Source: Nocardioides sp. TF02-7
Lineage (GTDB): Bacteria > Actinomycetota > Actinomycetes > Propionibacteriales > Nocardioidaceae
DNA length: 64,000 bases
NCBI RefSeq assembly: GCF_022437945.1
Contig: NZ_CP092535.1
Coordinates: 1,302,001 to 1,366,000, forward strand
Direction: 5' to 3'
In this document: piece after piece, positions 9,400 to 19,692 of the stretch
How positions within the stretch are numbered: the first letter of the stretch is position 1
Layout of the letters: the number at the start of each line of letters is the position of its first letter
Made by a program: the position numbers and the translations under genes
Notes under the pieces: model-generated
The model's database searches: none
What the model was told of the DNA's origin: nothing
The model's input: only the letters and a program-made list of their open reading frames with translations

Positions 9400-10309
9400 G
9401 TGAAGGAGTCGCGGACCGGGCTGCTGCTGGGGGTCACGGCGTACGTCCTGTGGGGCGCGTTCCCGTTGTACTGGCCGCTGCTGGAGCCGAGCGGGGCGGT
9501 CGAGATCCTCGCCCACCGGGTCGTGTGGTCGGTCGTCACGATGGCGGTCATCGTCGTGCTCACCCGGCGGGCGGCGGCGTTCCGGGCGCTGCTGGCCGAC
9601 CGGCGTACGACGCTGCTCCTCGTGGTCGCGGCCGTCGTGGTGACCGTCAACTGGGGCACCTACATCTACGGCGTGAACTCCGACCGGGTGGTCGAGACGT
9701 CGCTCGGCTACTTCATCAACCCGCTCGTCACCGTGCTGATGGGGGGTGCTGATCCTGCAGGAGCGGCTCCGTCCGCTGCAGTGGGTGGCGCTCGGTGTCG
9801 GCTTCGCCGCGGTGGTGGTGCTCACCTGGGGCTACGGGCGGCCGCCGTGGGTGGCGCTGGTGCTCGCGTTCTCGTTCGGCACCTACGGTCTCGCGAAGAA
9901 GTCCGCCGGGGTGGGTGCGGTCGAGAGCCTGACGTTCGAGACGGCCGTGATCGCGCCGTTCGCGCTGGTGTTCCTGCTGTGGCTCGGCGCCGACGGCGGT
10001 GCCCACTTCACCGGCGAGGGCGCCGGCCACGTGCTGCTGCTCGTGTCGTCGGGGATCGTGACCGCCGTGCCGCTGCTGTGCTTCGGCGGCGCCGCCACCC
10101 GGATCCCGATGACGTCGCTCGGGCTGCTGCAGTACCTCGCGCCGATCCTGCAGTTCGGCCTCGGCGTGACGGTGCTCGGTGAGCACATGCCCGCGGAGCG
10201 GTGGATCGGCTTCGGCCTGGTCTGGCTGGCGCTCGCCGTCTTCACCTTCGAGGCGCTCCAGCACCGGCGCCGCCAGCTCACGCTCGTCGCGGAGGCGTCG
10301 GCCGCCTGA
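9400..10309 (+). CDS. rarD: EamA/DMT-family transporter RarD (frameshifted)
   Basis: An inner-membrane protein of the drug/metabolite transporter superfamily, about 302 residues after correction, with about ten hydrophobic segments. The start K-E-S-R-T-G-L-L-L-G-V-T-A-Y-V-L-W-G and the E-I-L-A-H-R-V-V-W-S motif are diagnostic for RarD. The frame slips at 9741-9746, where six G should be five; correction joins V-L-M-G-V to L-I-L-Q-E-R. The substrate of RarD proteins is not established. The gene converges on the polyprenyl synthase across the repeat element at 10392. Confidence 0.87.
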
Positions 10310-10391
10310 GGCGCGGGCGCCTCGCTCGAGGGACGAAGGCCGGAAGCCGTCAGCACGCCGGGCGCGTCGGGCCCGTCGGGTCGCGGCGGGT

Positions 10392-10476
10392 GACGTGACG
10401 GGCAAAACCTCCACTTGTCGGGCATTGCTTTGCCCGACATGTTGAGGTTTCCCCGGTCGGCCGGGGAAACCTCACG
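10392..10476 (-). repeat. 85-bp double-hairpin repeat element, copy A
   Basis: One of three copies in the window; the others are at 63691 and 63857 in opposite orientation. Two stem-loops are visible: TGTCGGGCA/TGCCCGACA (10416-10439, 9 bp) and TGAGGTTTCCCCGG/CCGGGGAAACCTCA (10443-10474, 14 bp, 4-nt loop). Copy A differs from the others by one base within the core and has a perfect first stem. It lies between convergent rarD and the prenyl synthase, where it could also terminate both. Confidence 0.85.
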
Positions 10477-10520
10477 TCGCCGGCCCCCCCGATCCACCGA
10501 TCCCGCCGCCCCCCGACCCC

Positions 10521-11564
10521 CTACGCCGTCCGCGTCGCGACGCCGTCGGCGAACGCCTCGAGGGCGTCGCGCACGGGGCCGTGCGGGAGGGCTTCGAGGC
10601 GGCGCTTGGCCTCGCGGGCGCGGGCGACGACGAAGCTGCGGGCCTCGTCCATCGCGGGGTGCTTGCGGAGCAGGTCGAGCGCCTCGGTGTGGAGGGCGTC
10701 GTCGGTGAGGTCGGCGGCGAGCAGCTCGCGGAGCCGGGCGTCGGCGGGGTCGGTGGAGGCCCGGGCGTAGAGGACCGGCAGCGTCGGCACGCCCTCGCGC
10801 AGGTCGGTGCCGGGCGTCTTGCCGGACTCCTCGGACTCGGACGCGATGTCGAGGATGTCGTCGGAGAGCTGGAAGGCGGTGCCGACGAGCTCGCCGTAGG
10901 CCGTCAGCGCCTCGACGACCTCCGCCGGCGCGCCGGCGAACATCGCGCCGTAGCGGGCCGAGGTGGCGATCAGCGAGCCGGTCTTGCCGGCGACGACCTC
11001 GAGGTGGTGGGCGAGCGGGTCGTCGTCGGGGCCGGGCTCGACCGTCTCCAGGATCTGCCCCTCGACGAGCCGGGTGAACGTCTCGGCCTGGATCCGCACC
11101 GCCTCCGGACCCAGGGTCGCGGTGAGCTCCGAGGACTTCGCGAACAGGAAGTCGCCGGTGAGGATCGCGACCAGGTTGTCGAAGCGCGAGTTGGCGGAGT
11201 CGGCGCCGCGACGCAGCGCAGCCTCGTCCATGACGTCGTCGTGGTAGAGCGAGCCGAGGTGCGTGATCTCGACGATGCACGCCGCGGTCACGACCTCGTC
11301 GGCCTCCGGCCGCGGCCCCGTCTCGGCGGCCAGCAGCACCAGCAGCGGCCGGAACCGCTTGCCGCCGGCGTCGAGCAGGTGGCGCGCCGCCTCGGTGACG
11401 TACGGCGCCCGGCTGGCCGTGTGCCGGTGCAGGGCGTCCTCGACGACCGCGAGCCGCGACCGCAGCCGGGTCGCGAGCGCCTCGTCGACGACCGGCAGGG
11501 CCAGCTTGCCCGGCTCGGCCGGTGTCGCGGGGTCGCCCGGGCTCGAGGTCATGTCGGAGCTCAC
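10521..11564 (-). CDS. Long-chain polyprenyl diphosphate synthase
   Basis: A 347-residue all-trans isoprenyl diphosphate synthase (HepT/GrcC type), probably making the menaquinone side chain. The first Asp-rich motif is H-D-D-V-M-D and the second is D-D-I-L-D; G-G-K-R-F-R-P, the family's early motif, is present. GTG 11564 overlaps the nuoN stop (GTGA), so it is the last gene of the nuo transcript; an ATG at 11552 is an alternative. Being co-transcribed with NADH:menaquinone oxidoreductase supports a menaquinone role. The product chain length cannot be told from sequence alone. Confidence 0.88.
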   Translation of the reverse strand: MSSDMTSSPGDPATPAEPGKLALPVVDEALATRLRSRLAVVEDALHRHTASRAPYVTEAARHLLDAGGKRFRPLLVLLAAETGPRPEADEVVTAACIVEITHLGSLYHDDVMDEAALRRGADSANSRFDNLVAILTGDFLFAKSSELTATLGPEAVRIQAETFTRLVEGQILETVEPGPDDDPLAHHLEVVAGKTGSLIATSARYGAMFAGAPAEVVEALTAYGELVGTAFQLSDDILDIASESEESGKTPGTDLREGVPTLPVLYARASTDPADARLRELLAADLTDDALHTEALDLLRKHPAMDEARSFVVARAREAKRRLEALPHGPVRDALEAFADGVATRTA

Positions 11565-13157
11565 CTGATGAAGTCTCCCGCACCCACCACGAGGTCGAGA
11601 ACCGGGCCCGGCACGACACCGAGCAGCACCGTCGCCGCGGCGCAGACCGCGACCGTGCCGACCGTCAGCAGCGACGACTGGCTGACGGCGACACCGGAGT
11701 CGGGGTCGGGCTCGGCGAAGTACATCACCCGGATGTAGCGGATGTAGAACGCGACGGCCACGATGCTCGACACGATCGCGACCAGCACGACCGGCCACGC
11801 CCCGGCCGACATCGCCGAGGTGAACACCGCCCACTTGCCGACGAAGCCTGCCGTCAGCGGGATGCCCGCCATCGAGAGCAGGAACAGCGCGAACGCGCCG
11901 GCGACCAGCGGCGACCGCCGGCCGAGCCCGGCCCACGCGACACTGCTCGTGGCCTCGCCGCCCGCGTCGCGCACCAGCGTGACCAGGGCGAACGCCCCGA
12001 TCGTCGCGAACCCGTAGGTGGTCAGGTAGAACAGCACCCCCTCGAGCGAGGTGTACTGCCCCTCGGCCAGCTCGCCCGACGCCTGGGCGCCGAGCACGCC
12101 GGTGAGGATGAAGCCGGTGTGCGCGACGGAGGAGTAGGCGAGCATCCGCTTCACGTCGGTCTGGACGACGGCCAGCACGGCGCCGACGAGCATCGACGCG
12201 ATCGCGATCACCCACAGCATCGGCTGCCAGCTCCACCGCTCGCCGTCGAGGGCGACGTAGAACAGCCGCAGCAGCGCGCCGAACGCCGCGACCTTGGTGG
12301 CCGCCGACATGAACGCCGTCACGGCGGTGGGGGGCGCCCTGGTAGACGTCGGGGGTCCACGCCTGGAACGGCACGGCGCCGATCTTGAAGAGCAGGCCCA
12401 CGGCGAGCAGCCCGATGCCGGCGAGCAGCAGGCCGTGGTTGGCCGAGCCCTCGCGGACGGCGGCGTCGATCTCGGCGAAGGACACCGAGCCCGCGTAGCC
12501 GTAGACCAGTGCGGCGCCGTAGAGGAAGAAGCCGGACGAGAACGCGCCGAGCAGGAAGTACTTCAGCGCCGCCTCCTGGCTGAGCAGCCGGCGCCGCCGC
12601 GCCAGGCCGCAGAGCAGGTACAGCGGGAGCGAGAGCACCTCGAGCGCGACGAACATGATGAGCAGGTCGCCGGACGCCGGGAACAGCAGCATGCCGCCGG
12701 TCGCGAACAGCAGCAGCGGATAGACCTCGGTGTGGTCGAGGCCGCGGGTCGCCGCCTGGCGCTCCGCCTCGGTGCCGGGGAGCGCGGCCGCCTGGCCGGC
12801 GAACGCCGACAGCCCGCCCTCGAGCCGGCGCTCGGCGAAGAGCGCGGCGCCGAGGATGCCGAAGACCAGCAGCACGCCCCACAGGTAGACGGTCGGGCCG
12901 TCGACGACGATGCCGCCCTCGGCGGCCACCAGGCCGCGCGCAGCCCCGTCGCCGTGCTCCTCGAGGTCGGTGGCGATCCAGACCGTGGCGACGAGGGCGG
13001 CGACCAGGGCGCCGACCGTCAGCACGACCTGCGGCACCCGCCGGCGCTCGCGGGGCAGGAACGCCTCGAGCAGGATGCCGACGCACGCGCCGCCGAAGAC
13101 GAGGAGCAGCGGCAGCAGCTCGGCGTACTCGATGGTGGGCTTGCCGAACTCGGGCAT
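11561..13157 (-). CDS. nuoN: NADH-quinone oxidoreductase subunit N (frameshifted)
   Basis: One of three antiporter-like membrane subunits of complex I, about 531 residues when corrected, with roughly 14 membrane helices. It shows G-L-L-F-K-I-G-A-V-P-F-Q-A-W-T-P-D-V-Y-Q-G, containing the key Lys and the family's P-D-V-Y motif. The frame slips right after this, at 12329-12334, where six G (plus strand) should be five; correction restores A-P-T-A-V-T-A-F-M. ATG 13157 overlaps the nuoM stop. Confidence 0.92.
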
Positions 13158-14705
13158 CAGTGGTCACCCTCCTCGCTGGTGCTGCCGGTGTGCTCGGCGT
13201 ACGGGACGTCCGGTCCGTCGTCCTCGGCCCCGACGTGGACCAGCAGGTCGTCGACCATCGGGTTGCTGACGTCGAGCAGCGGCGCGGGGTAGAAGCCGAA
13301 CAGCACCAGCGCGACCATCAGCGGCGCGACCGCCACGACCTCGCGGACGCCGAGGTCGGCAGCGACTCCCGGACGGGCCGGCGGTGCCTGCGTCGGCCGC
13401 TCCGGACCGGTGAACGTGCGCTGGTACATCCACAGCACGTAGATCGCCGCGAGCACGATGCCGGTGACCGCGACCGCGCCGGCCCACCAGGCGTAGTCGA
13501 ACGCCGACAGCAGGACGAGGAACTCCGACACGAACGGGCTCAGGCCGGGGAGGCCGAGGGTCGCGAGCCCGGCGACGAGGAACAGGCCGGCCAGCACCGG
13601 TGTCGCCTTCTCCAGGCCGCCCATCCGGCTGATCAGCGTGGTGCCGCGGCGGTGGATGACGTAGCCGGCGAGCAGGAACAGGGCCGCCGTGCCGATGCCG
13701 TGGTTGACCATGTAGAGCACCGCGCCGGAGCCGCCCTGGCTGGTCATCACGAACACGCCGAGCGTGATGAAGCCGAAGTGACTGAGCGAGGTGAGGCCGA
13801 TCAGGCGGAGGATGTCGTCCTGACCGATCGCGACGAGCGCGCCGTAGACGATCGAGATCAGCGCGAGGACGACCACGAGTGGCGTGGCCCACTGGGACGC
13901 CTCCGGGAAGATCCCCAGGCAGAACCGCAGCATGCCGAACGTGCCGATCTTGTCGAGGACGCAGACCAGGAGCACCGAGGTGCCGGGCGTCGCCTTCTCC
14001 GTCGTGTCGGCCAGCCAGGTGTGCAGCGGGAACAGCGGCGCCTTCACCGCGAAGGCGATGAAGAAGCCGGCGAACAGCCAGCGCCCGGCGGTGGTGTCGA
14101 TGTCGAGCGCCATCAGGTCCGAGAGGAGGTACGACGGCTCGCCCTGCTCGGCGGAGACGACGTAGAGGCCGATGACCGAGCCGAGCAGCACGAGCCCGCC
14201 GCCGAGCTGGAACATCAGGAACTTCACCGCGGCGGCGCTGCGGCCCTCGCGGCCGAACCCGCCGACGAGGAAGTACGCGGGCACCAGGGTCGCCTCGAAC
14301 ACGACGTAGAACAGGAAGACGTCGGTGGCGCAGAACACCGCCAGCGACAGGCCCTCCAGGGCGAGCGTCCACGCCACGAACGCGCGGGCCCGCTCACCGT
14401 CGAGGTCGCGCCACTCCGCGAGCAGCACCAGCGGCACCAGCACGACGGTCAGCAGGACCATCAGCAGGCCGAGACCGTCGAGGCCGAGCGCGTAGTGCAC
14501 GCCGAACGCCTCGATCCAGGCGTGCTCCTCCTCGAACTGCATGCCGCCACCGGTGTCGTAGCGGAAGGCCAGCACGACCGCGATCACCAGCGGCACGGCG
14601 GCCAGCGCCAGCCCGAGGTGGCGTACGTCGACCCCTCGGAGCGGCACCAGCGCCAGCGCGAGGGCGCCGACCAGGGGGGACGGCGACGAGCAGCGTCAGT
14701 TCCAT
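13157..14705 (-). CDS. nuoM: NADH-quinone oxidoreductase subunit M (frameshifted)
   Basis: Antiporter-like proton-pumping subunit, about 515 residues corrected. It has the family motifs F-Y-V-V-F-E-A-T-L-V-P (conserved Glu), K-A-P-L-F-P-L-H-T-W-L (conserved Lys) and H-F-G-F-I-T-L-G. The frame slips near the N-terminus at 14674-14679, where six G should be five; the true start is ATG 14705 ([10 protein letters not shown]), which overlaps the nuoL stop as TGATG. The frame after the slip is intact to its stop. Confidence 0.92.
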
Positions 14706-16659
14706 CAGAGGTTCACCGCCACCAGGGTCAGGACGAGGAGCAGGGCCCCGCCGAGCACGGACAGCGCGTAGGGAGCGCACGTAGCCGGTCTGCAGCCGGC
14801 GCACGCCCTGGCCGACCCCGGCGACCGTCGCGGCGCCACCGGTGAAGGTGCCGTCGACGAGGGTCCGGTCGGCCGCGGTCAGGGGCGGTCACCAGCTGGC
14901 CGCCGGGCCGCACCACGAGCGCGTCGTTGATCGCGTCGCCGTAGAGGTCGGCGCGGGCGGCGCGGGTGACGAACGAGACGTCGGTCGGCGCCTCGCGCGG
15001 CACCTCGCGCTTCTGGACGAGGAGGAAGGCGAGCGCGACGCCGACGGCCACCACGGCGACGATGATCAGCGTGATCACGATCGCCGGCACCGGCGGCTCG
15101 TGGTGCTCGGCGTGGCCGACCACCGGGCTGAGGAACTCGACGATCCAGTCGCCGGCGAGCATGAGGCCGCCGAGCACCGAGAGGGCCGCGAGCACGACCA
15201 GCGGCACGGTCATCACCGCGGGCGACTCGTGCGGGTGCACGCCCTGTGACCACCGCTTCTCGGTGAAGAAGGTCATCAGCATCAGCCGGGTCATGTAGAA
15301 GCCGGTGATGCCGGCGCCGAGGATCGCGCAGACCCCGACCACCCAGTTCTCCACGAGGGCGGTCTCGATGATCTTGTCCTTGGACCAGAACCCGGAGAAC
15401 CCGGGGAAGCCGATGATCGCGAGGTAGCCCATGGCGAACGTGAGGAACGTGACCGGGAGCATCTTCCGGAGCCCGCCGTAGTGGCGCATGTCGACGTCGT
15501 CGTCCATCGCGTGCATCACCGAGCCGGCGCCGAGGAACATGTTGGCCTTGAAGAAGCCGTGGGTCAGCAGGTGGAAGATCGCGAACGCGTAGCCCGCCAC
15601 GCCGAGCCCGGCGCCCAGCATCATGTAGCCGATCTGGCTCATCGTGGAGCCGGCGAGCGCCTTCTTGATGTCGTCCTTGGCGCAGCCGAGGATCGCGCCC
15701 CACAGCAGCGTGACGGTGGCGACGACCACGACGGCGGTCTGGGCGGCCGGCGCCAGCTCGAACACGAAGTTGGAGCGGGTCACGAGGTAGACGCCGGCGG
15801 TCACCATGGTGGCGGCGTGGATGAGCGCCGACACCGGGGTGGGGCCCTCCATCGCGTCGAGCAGCCAAGCCTGCAGCGGCACCTGGGCGGACTTGCCGCA
15901 CGCGCCGACGAGGAGCAGCACGCCGATCCAGTTGAGCGTCGTCTCCGACGCCCCTCCGGACACCGCGCTGATCTCGCTGAAGCTGGTCGAGCCGAACGTG
16001 GCGAACATGAGGAAGATCGCGAGCGCCATGCCCATGTCGCCGACCCGGTTGATCACGAACGCCTTCTTGGCGGCGGCAGCCGCCGACGGCTTGTGCTGCC
16101 AGAACCCGATCAGCAGGTACGACGCCAGGCCGACGCCCTCCCAGCCGAGGAACAGGCCGACGTAGTTCTCGCTGAGGACCAGCATCAGCATCGCGGCCAC
16201 GAAGAGGTTGAGGTAGCCGAAGAACCTGCGCCGGCGCGGGTCGTGCGCCATGTAGCCGATCGAGTAGACGTGGATGAGCGACCCCACGCCGGTGATCAGC
16301 AGCAGGAACAGGGCCGACAGGGGGTCGTAGAGGAGGTCCATGCCGACCTCGAGCCCGCCGACGTGGATCCAGTCGTAGAGCTGCTGGGAGACCTGGCGGT
16401 CGCCCTCGTCGCGGCCGAGCAGCGAGAAGAAGCAGGCCAGGCTGATGGCGAACGAGCCGATCGGGAGCGCGGTGCCGAGGTAGTGACCCCACTTGTCGGT
16501 GTAGCGGCCGCCGAGGAGCAGCACCGCGGCGCCGAGCAGCGGCAGCGCGATGATCAGCCACAGCAGGGAGAACACCCCGTCGGCGGCGCCCGGGTCGACG
16601 ACCGGGACGTCGTGCTCGGTCTGGGCCGCGGCAGCGGCCAGCAACGCGTGAGAACTCAT
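14705..16659 (-). CDS. nuoL: NADH-quinone oxidoreductase subunit L (two frameshifts)
   Basis: The largest antiporter-like subunit, about 650 residues, with the lateral C-terminal helix. It shows [24 protein letters not shown] and [10 protein letters not shown]. Most of the protein is in one frame. Two extra bases near the 3' end, at 14882-14885 (G4, expected 3) and 14771-14773 (G3, expected 2), scramble the last 65 or so residues; correction gives a hydrophobic C-terminal helix ending V-A-V-N-L and a stop overlapping nuoM. ATG 16659 follows nuoK by 7 bp. Confidence 0.92.
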
Positions 16660-16666
16660 CGGCCCC

Positions 16667-16960
16667 TCAGAACTTCAGCAGGCTGGCGTCGTCGACCGAG
16701 GCCGACCGACGGGTCCGGAAGATGGTCATGATGATGGCGAGCCCGATGACGACCTCGGCCGCGGCGACCACCATCACGAAGAAGGCGGCGACCTGGCCGT
16801 CGAGGTTGCCGTGGTGGCGGGCGAACGCGACGAACGCCAGGTTGCACGCGTTGAGCATCAGCTCGATGCACATGAACACCACGATCGCGTTGCGCCGCGT
16901 GAGCACGCCGACCGCGCCGATGGTGAACAGGATCGCCGAGAGCATGAGGTACTCGGTCAT
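16667..16960 (-). CDS. nuoK: NADH-quinone oxidoreductase subunit K
   Basis: An intact 97-residue membrane subunit with three helices. The conserved Glu residues of the proton path are in [13 protein letters not shown] and [10 protein letters not shown]. Length matches the family. The ATG at 16960 overlaps the nuoJ stop (ATGA), showing coupling. Confidence 0.95.
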   Translation of the reverse strand: MTEYLMLSAILFTIGAVGVLTRRNAIVVFMCIELMLNACNLAFVAFARHHGNLDGQVAAFFVMVVAAAEVVIGLAIIMTIFRTRRSASVDDASLLKF

Positions 16961-17777
16961 GCCGGATCCTCCTCCGAGCTGGTCACGGCGGCGTCCTTGC
17001 CGGCGGTCTCGGGCTTGCGGCCGGGCTCCTGGCCCAGCTGGGCGGTCACCTCGTCGATGTCGTCGGCGACGTCGTCGGCCGACCGCACCGAGCCGCGGGC
17101 GGCGAGCACCCGGGGAGACCGACGCGGCGGCCGGCCGGCCGTCGGGCAGCAGGGCCGGGGTGTCGACGGCGTTGTGGCGCGCGTAGACGCCCGGCGGGGG
17201 CAGGGGGCCCGAGCGGGGCGCCCTTCTCGGTGAAGTCGCGGACCCGCTGGGCCGCGATGTCGGCCTGCCGCGCCTTGGGCGTCAGCCGCTCCCGGTGGGC
17301 GAGCACCATCGCGCCGACGGCCGCGGTGATCAGCAGGGCGCTGGTCACCTCGAACGCGAAGATGTGGCGCGAGAACAGCAGGCTCGCGAGGGCCTGGACG
17401 TTGCCGCCCTCGTTGGCGGCCTCGAGCCCGACGGCCGCGCCGAACGTCAGCTGGGCGAGACCGAGGGCGAGCAGCACCGCGAAGCCCGCTCCGGCGGCCC
17501 AGGCGAGCCAGCGCTGGCCGCGGATCGTCTCCACGAGCGAGTCGGACGCGTCGACGCCGACCAGCATCAGCACGAACAGGAACAGCATCAGGATCGCGCC
17601 CGTGTAGACGATGATCTGGACGGCGAAAAGGAACGGCGCCTCGAGCACGGCGTACAGGATCGCGAGGCTGATCATCACCACCGCGAGCAGCATCGCGGCG
17701 TGCACGGCCTTGCGGACGAACAGGATGCCCAGCGCCGCGAGGACCATGACCGGCGCCAGGACCCAGAACGCGATCAC
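16957..17777 (-). CDS. nuoJ: NADH-quinone oxidoreductase subunit J (two frameshifts)
   Basis: Membrane subunit with five helices in the first 170 residues, including [15 protein letters not shown], the conserved quinone-proximal segment. Corrected length is about 272 residues; the last 100 form a hydrophilic tail common in actinobacteria. Two extra bases fall in that tail, at 17203-17207 (G5, expected 4) and 17112-17115 (G4, expected 3). Correction gives a stop overlapping the nuoK ATG. GTG 17777 overlaps the nuoI stop. Confidence 0.9.
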
Positions 17778-18388
17778 TGGTGCTCCTCCCCGGTCGGCTC
17801 CTGCGCGGCGCGGGAGGCCTCCGGCCGGTGCTCGGCGTCGACGGAGACCGCCGCGTGCTCGCCGCGGTAGTAGGCCTTCTCGGTGTCGCCGAGCCGCATC
17901 GGGTGCGGCGGCTGCTCCATGCCGGGCAGCAGCGGGGCGAGCAGGTCGGACTTCTCGTAGATCAGGTCGGCGCGGTTGTCGTCGGCCAGCTCGTACTCGT
18001 TGGTCATCGTCAGCGCGCGGGTCGGGCACGCCTCGATGCACAGTCCGCACAGGATGCAGCGCAGGTAGTTGATCTGGTAGACGCGGCCGTAGCGCTCGCC
18101 GGGCGAGAACCGCTCGTCCTCGGTGTTCTCCGCGCCCTCGACGTAGATCGCGTCGGCCGGGCAGGCCCAGGCGCACAGCTCGCAGCCGACGCACTTCTCG
18201 AGCCCGTCGGGCCACCGGTTGAGCTGGTGCCGCCCGTGGAACCGCGGCGCGGTCGGCCGCTTCTCCTTCGGGTACTGCTCGGTGACGACCTTCCGGAACA
18301 TCGTCCGGAAGGTGACGCCGAAGCCGGCGACCGGGTCCCAGAACTGCTCCTTGAGCGACTGGGTCCCCGACGTGGGGTTGTCAGCCAT
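17774..18388 (-). CDS. nuoI: NADH-quinone oxidoreductase subunit I
   Basis: An intact 204-residue hydrophilic subunit carrying clusters N6a and N6b. Two 4Fe-4S motifs are seen: [12 protein letters not shown] and [15 protein letters not shown] 18388 is preferred to the ATG at 18406 because GGGAGG lies 6 nt upstream; it overlaps the nuoH stop by 8 bp. The C-terminal 60 residues are a charged extension typical of actinobacterial NuoI. Confidence 0.95.
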   Translation of the reverse strand: MADNPTSGTQSLKEQFWDPVAGFGVTFRTMFRKVVTEQYPKEKRPTAPRFHGRHQLNRWPDGLEKCVGCELCAWACPADAIYVEGAENTEDERFSPGERYGRVYQINYLRCILCGLCIEACPTRALTMTNEYELADDNRADLIYEKSDLLAPLLPGMEQPPHPMRLGDTEKAYYRGEHAAVSVDAEHRPEASRAAQEPTGEEHQ

Positions 18389-19692
18389 CGTGCGCCTCCC
18401 CGGCACTCGTGGGGTCGGTGGTGGTGCGGACGGGTTCGTTCGACGCGAACACCAGCGGCTGGGCCGCCCCGCGGACGGCCCCGCCCGCCGGCATCGGCGG
18501 CACGGGGAAGCCGCCGGACCGCCGGGCGGTCGTGCCCGCCGGTGCCTGCTCCTCGTCGTCCCGCTTGCCCTCGGGGACGAGGAACAGGACGAGGAAGACG
18601 ACGAGCAGCACGCCGGCCGCGATCATCGCGGTCTGCCGGTCGAGCGCCAGGTCGTCGCGGGCGACGCGCATGGTGGCGACCGCGACCGTCCAGATCAGCG
18701 CGATGGGGATGAGCCGCTTCCAGCCGAACGCCATGAACTGGTCGTAGCGCAGCCGCGGCAGCGTTCCCCGCAGCCAGATGAAGATGAAGATGAAGAAGAG
18801 GACCTTGCCGAAGAACCACAGCAGCGGCCAGTAGCCCTCGTTGGCGCCGGCCCAGACCTCGTCGATCCAGAACGGCGCGTGCCAGCCGCCGAGGAACATC
18901 GTCGTCGCCAGCGCGGAGACGGTGGCCATGTTGATGTACTCGGCGAGGAAGAACAGCGCGAACTTCAGCGAGGAGTACTCGGTGTGGAAGCCGCCGACCA
19001 GCTCGCCCTCGGCCTCGGGGAGGTCGAACGGCGCACGGTTGGTCTCACCGACCATCGCGATCACGTAGATCACGAACGACGGCATCAGGATCAGGCCGAA
19101 CCAGAAGTCGTCCTGGGCGGCCACGATCTCGCTGGTCGACATCGAGCCGGCGTACATGAACACGGAGACGAACGCCAGACCCATCGCGACCTCGTAGGAG
19201 ATCATCTGGGCGCTGGAGCGGGAGGCCGCCGAGGAGCGAGTACGTCGACCCGCTGGACCAGCCGGCGAGCACGATGCCGTAGATGCCGATGGAGGCGATC
19301 GCCAGCACGAAGAGCACGGCGACCGGCATGTCGGTCAGCTGCAGCGGCGTCTCGTGCCCGAAGAAGTTCACCTCGGGACCGAACGGGATCACGCTGAACG
19401 TGACGAACGCCGGCACGGTCGCGATCACCGGCGCCAGGAGGTAGACCGCCTTGTCGGCGGCCTTCGGGATGATGTCCTCCTTGAGCGCGAGCTTCACGCC
19501 GTCGGCCAGCGACTGGAGGAGGCCGAACGGGCCGTTGACGTTGGGGCCGATGCGGTGCTGCATCCGCGCCACGACCCGGCGCTCCCACCAGATGTTGAAC
19601 AGCGTGAGCAGCACCAGCACGACGAAGATGAACAGCGTCTTCAGGCCGATGACCCACCACGGGTCGTTGCCGAACGCCTCGAGGCCGTTCAC
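18381..19692 (-). CDS. nuoH: NADH-quinone oxidoreductase subunit H (frameshifted)
   Basis: Membrane subunit forming the quinone site with NuoB and NuoD; about 436 residues corrected. It shows [26 protein letters not shown] and [17 protein letters not shown], the invariant loop. The frame slips at 19220-19222, where three G should be two, and correction restores the join before Q-M-I-S-Y-E-V. GTG 19692 has GGAG 7 nt upstream and overlaps the nuoG stop. A Pro/Ala-rich tail of about 50 residues extends beyond the last helix. Confidence 0.93.
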
